NCBI RefSeq assembly: GCF_039535785.1
Contig: NZ_BAAAXV010000005.1
Span: 744,001-808,000 of the forward strand
Reading direction: 5' to 3'
Length of the DNA: 64,000 bases
Source of the DNA: Nonomuraea helvata
Lineage (GTDB): Bacteria > Actinomycetota > Actinomycetes > Streptosporangiales > Streptosporangiaceae
Numbering within the stretch: the first letter of the stretch is position 1; each line of letters opens with the position of its first letter. A program made the position numbers and the translations under genes. The notes beneath the pieces are model-generated. The model had not been told where the DNA came from. It searched no databases and was given only the letters and a program-made list of their open reading frames with translations. This document shows, piece by piece, positions 62,260 through 64,000 of this stretch.

Positions 62260-63329
62260 CGGCGCACGGCTCCGAGCCCCTGCTCGCCGAGGCGGGCGAG
62301 CATCTCCACGCGCCAGGCATGGATCTGATTCATGCCCTTGGTGAGCTTGTCCGCCAGGTCGCGGCCGGACAAGTGAATGTAGGTGAGCGTCGAGTCGGTC
62401 GAGCGGTGGCCGGCGAAGGTGGCGATGGCGTGCAGTTCCCACCCCATCCGGGCCAGGTCGGTCAGGCACAGGTGCCGGGTGGTGTGGGTGGAGAAACGCG
62501 GGAGGCCGGCGGCCAGGGCGATCCGGCGGACGACCTTGGACCAGGTCCACAGGCTCAGCGGTTGAGCGTGGTTGCGGCGCGACTCCGACAGGAACAGCGG
62601 CCCGCGTGCCCGGCTGATCGTGGCGCGGTGAGTAAGGTAGCCGGACAGCAGCACGCCGGTAGGCGCGGAGTACGGCACCACACGCTCCCGTCGGTTCTTC
62701 GTCGTCTCTGCCCGCACCCGCAGCGTCCGGTGGGCCGGGTCCAGGTCATCGGTGCGCAGCGAGCACAACTCCTCCCGGCGCAACGCCGCGTCGTATGCCA
62801 ACGCGAGCATCACCCGGTTGCGGACCGGCTCATCAGCGGCGACAGCCAGGATGTCCGTCCACTGCTGCTCAGTGGGGATCCACGGCAGCTTGGTCAGCCT
62901 CGGCACCAGGCCCCGCCGATGCCCGCCGTGACGACGACCGGGCGTGTAACGGCCCCGGCCGACCGGGTTGAACTCCCGCAGCCCTTCCTCCATCAGGTAG
63001 TCGTAGAACAGCCGGACGGGAACCAACCGCTGCTGGATGGTGGCGTTGGCTAGGCCCGACCCGGAGTCGATCGACATCACGTTCGCGCCCTTGTGGCTGG
63101 GACGCTCAGTCAGCTCACGCACGTAGGCGGCGACGTGCGCCCGGTTCGCGGCCAGCGGGTCGACGCCCTCCCGGTCGCACATAGCCAGGTACTCGGCCAG
63201 CCCTCGCGCGTACGCGTCGATCGTCCGAGGTGCCCGCCCGAGATCGGTCCACACCCGCAGCCATTCGGCCGCCCGCTCGTGCCTGACCAGGACCGGCCAT
63301 TTCTCCTCCAGCACCACCGTGCCGCCCAA
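62256..63329 (-). CDS. Tyrosine recombinase (Tn554 TnpA-like)
   Basis: A 357-residue recombinase, close to the length of Tn554 TnpA. It has a SAM-like N-terminal core-binding domain and catalytic residues R184 or R185 (ALRREEL), H282-x2-R285 (HTTRHLCL), H308 (AGHRSTDS) and Y317 (LTYIHL). A TTG start at 63329 follows GAGGAGA. It is the first gene of the transposon's minus-strand operon. Confidence 0.88.
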   Translation of the reverse strand: MGGTVVLEEKWPVLVRHERAAEWLRVWTDLGRAPRTIDAYARGLAEYLAMCDREGVDPLAANRAHVAAYVRELTERPSHKGANVMSIDSGSGLANATIQQRLVPVRLFYDYLMEEGLREFNPVGRGRYTPGRRHGGHRRGLVPRLTKLPWIPTEQQWTDILAVAADEPVRNRVMLALAYDAALRREELCSLRTDDLDPAHRTLRVRAETTKNRRERVVPYSAPTGVLLSGYLTHRATISRARGPLFLSESRRNHAQPLSLWTWSKVVRRIALAAGLPRFSTHTTRHLCLTDLARMGWELHAIATFAGHRSTDSTLTYIHLSGRDLADKLTKGMNQIHAWRVEMLARLGEQGLGAVRR

Positions 63330-63381
63330 CCCATCTCCTCAGTTCGTGGTGGCTCCGCAGAGAGATGATGTTCCCTGCGGC

Positions 63382-63391
63382 CAGATTCCAC
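63382..63391. repeat. Right inverted repeat of the Tn554-like transposon
   Basis: CAGATTCCAC, exact reverse complement of 59364-59373, 9 nt before the interrupted transposase resumes. Confidence 0.7.
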
Positions 63392-63400
63392 GTAACTAGT

Positions 63401-63562
63401 AGGTGGGTGGTGGAAAGGACGCTGTCGTGGATCTCCCAGCGCAGGCGGTGCGTGCGGGACTATGAGCGGTTATCCGAGCATCACGAGGCCATGGTCTTGT
63501 GGGCGATGATCATCCTCATGGGACGACGACTCACACGATCCGCATCTCCCAAATCAACCTGA
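63401..63562 (+). pseudogene. IS5-family transposase, 3' part (split)
   Basis: RWVVERTLSWISQRRRCVRD followed by HHEAMVLWAMIILMGRRL is the C-terminal DDE-E region of IS5 transposases, including the catalytic Glu in WVVERT. It continues the frame broken at 59358 and ends 1 nt before the right inverted repeat. Confidence 0.88.
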
Positions 63563-63563
63563 C

Positions 63564-63584
63564 GATCAGTTTGTACACGGGCAC
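63564..63584. repeat. Right terminal inverted repeat of the IS5-family element
   Basis: GATCAGTTTGTACACGGGCA plus C, exact reverse complement of the left repeat. It is followed by the TTA duplication (63585-63587), which on the minus strand is the TAA stop of trmH. Confidence 0.9.
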
Positions 63585-64000
63585 TTAGCGCGGCAACTCC
63601 GCTGACCTCATCAGTCCATGGCAAGCGATGGCCGCCGCAGCCACGACGTTCAGCGAGTCCACGCCCGCTGCCATCGCCGCCGCGCTCATGGGGATACACA
63701 CCGCCTCATCGGCCTCCTCCAGCCAGTGGGACGACAGCCCATCGCCTTCGGAACCCAGCAACAGCGCCACCCGATCCCCCAGCTTGACCGTGTCTATGGG
63801 TGTGGTCGTCTGATCCGGGGTTAGAGCCAGCGTCTGGAAACCTGCTTCCCGCAACTGCGACAGCCCCTCGAACCAGTTGTCCATACGCGCGTACGGGATC
63901 GAGAACACCGCCCCCATCGAGACCTTCACCGCCCGCCGGTACAGCGGATCGGCGCACCGGGGCGACAAGATGATCGCGTCCACCCCCAACGCAGCCGCCG
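63585..64000 (-). CDS. TrmH/SpoU-family RNA 2'-O-methyltransferase, C-terminal part
   Basis: The gene continues beyond the window. The visible 138 residues form the SPOUT methyltransferase core: GVDAIILSPRCADPLYRRAV, VALLLGSEGDGL (motif 2) and VCIPMSAAAMAAGVDSLNVV (motif 3, SAM-binding knot). It methylates 2'-OH of tRNA or rRNA; the exact target is unclear. Its stop codon coincides with the IS5 target duplication, so the reading frame was not damaged. A decayed paralogue lies at 52095-52292. Confidence 0.9.
   Translation of the reverse strand, partial: AAALGVDAIILSPRCADPLYRRAVKVSMGAVFSIPYARMDNWFEGLSQLREAGFQTLALTPDQTTTPIDTVKLGDRVALLLGSEGDGLSSHWLEEADEAVCIPMSAAAMAAGVDSLNVVAAAAIACHGLMRSAELPR

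Larger units (their letters stand above)
59359..63400. mobile_element. Tn554-like transposon (two tyrosine recombinases) inside the transposase gene
   Basis: The transposase codons for LPR (ending 59358) and RWVVERT (starting 63401) join exactly when this 4042-bp block is removed. Near its ends lie inverted repeats GTGGAATCTG (59364-59373) and CAGATTCCAC (63382-63391), with 5 and 9 nt of extra sequence outside them. It carries coupled tnpA/tnpB-type recombinase genes and one downstream gene, like Tn554. No target duplication is seen, as expected for tyrosine recombinases. Confidence 0.8.
57616..63584. mobile_element. IS5-family element with immunity-gene cargo, interrupted by a Tn554-like transposon
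   Basis: Bounded by 21-bp perfect inverted repeats and a TTA duplication, 5969 bp long. Contents in order: Imm35/YrhB-like gene, the first three quarters of an IS5-type transposase, a 4-kb insertion with two tyrosine recombinases and a cargo gene, and the last quarter of the transposase. Removing the insertion leaves about 1.9 kb, longer than a simple IS5 because of the immunity gene. It inserted exactly at the trmH stop codon. Confidence 0.88.

Noticed and set aside
59359-63400. Phage integrase with a tRNA att site
   Set aside because: Two coupled recombinases, inverted repeats and insertion inside a transposase gene fit a Tn554-like transposon, and there is no tRNA or phage gene.

Overview
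The window is high-GC DNA from an actinomycete. Signs are strong G/C at third codon positions, frequent GTG/TTG starts, many apparently leaderless genes (a TAnnnT -10 box 6-8 nt before the start codon), a conservon-type sensor kinase, DUF742 and DUF1707 proteins, a MEDS/HATPase regulator, an AfsR-like regulator and an F420-type LLM oxidoreductase. A Streptosporangiales host (Nonomuraea-like) is my best guess, but it is an inference. About the first 52 kb is ordinary chromosome; 52-64 kb is an accessory region with nested mobile DNA.

Layout. 0-2.5 kb: the end of a conservon-like kinase plus a DUF742 protein, and a DHA2 exporter divergent from its MarR regulator. 3-11 kb: a seven-gene minus-strand operon (DUF917, HyuA-type hydantoinase/oxoprolinase, and a five-part peptide/opine-class ABC importer), followed by an RpiB-like isomerase and a cytosine-deaminase-like amidohydrolase, probably for uptake and ring-opening of a cyclic amide. 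13-15.5 kb: tex with a long Arg/Gly/Asp tail. 15.8-17.7 kb: an IS200/IS605-type element with a dead tnpA and an intact tnpB, whose right end supplies the stop codon of a saccharopine-dehydrogenase-like gene. 19-24.7 kb: TetR, Rrf2, an MFS transporter, an IlvD/EDD dehydratase and a 28-residue membrane microprotein. 25-30 kb: STAS protein, phosphotriesterase-like protein, a methionyl-tRNA synthetase preceded by a Met-rich leader peptide and hairpin, an APC permease and a Usp protein. 30-36 kb: DUF6582-like, DUF998, MerR/aldo-keto reductase, MEDS/ATPase, DUF1707, Rieske oxygenase and a lipoprotein. 36-41 kb: an envelope-glycan-like set (DUF2079, GT4, PIG-L, flippase-like). 41-52 kb: AfsR-like regulator, small exported protein, DedA protein behind an IdeR/DmdR-type iron box, D,D-carboxypeptidase, a LacI-controlled operon, TetR/LLM pair and a CutA-like protein.

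52-64 kb: a decayed trmH fragment (52.1-52.3 kb) and the 3' end of a trmH gene (63.6 kb to the edge), in the same orientation, flank the accessory block. Inside are an MTHFS-like gene, a TPR-type XRE regulator divergent from an RsbW-like ATPase with two small coupled genes, and a 670-residue, AT-richer protein with a duplicated double winged-helix module and a PD-(D/E)XK-type nuclease core (candidate defence protein). Next comes an IS5-family element with 21-bp perfect inverted repeats and a TTA target duplication that lies on the trmH stop codon. It carries an Imm35/YrhB-like immunity gene, and its transposase is split by a 4-kb Tn554-like transposon with two tyrosine recombinases and one cargo gene.

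The items most worth following up are the methionine-leader attenuator of metG, the nested IS5 with immunity cargo and Tn554-like insert, the winged-helix nuclease, the TnpB locus whose predicted guide derives from the host gene it truncates, and the overlapping divergent promoter at 38.8 kb.
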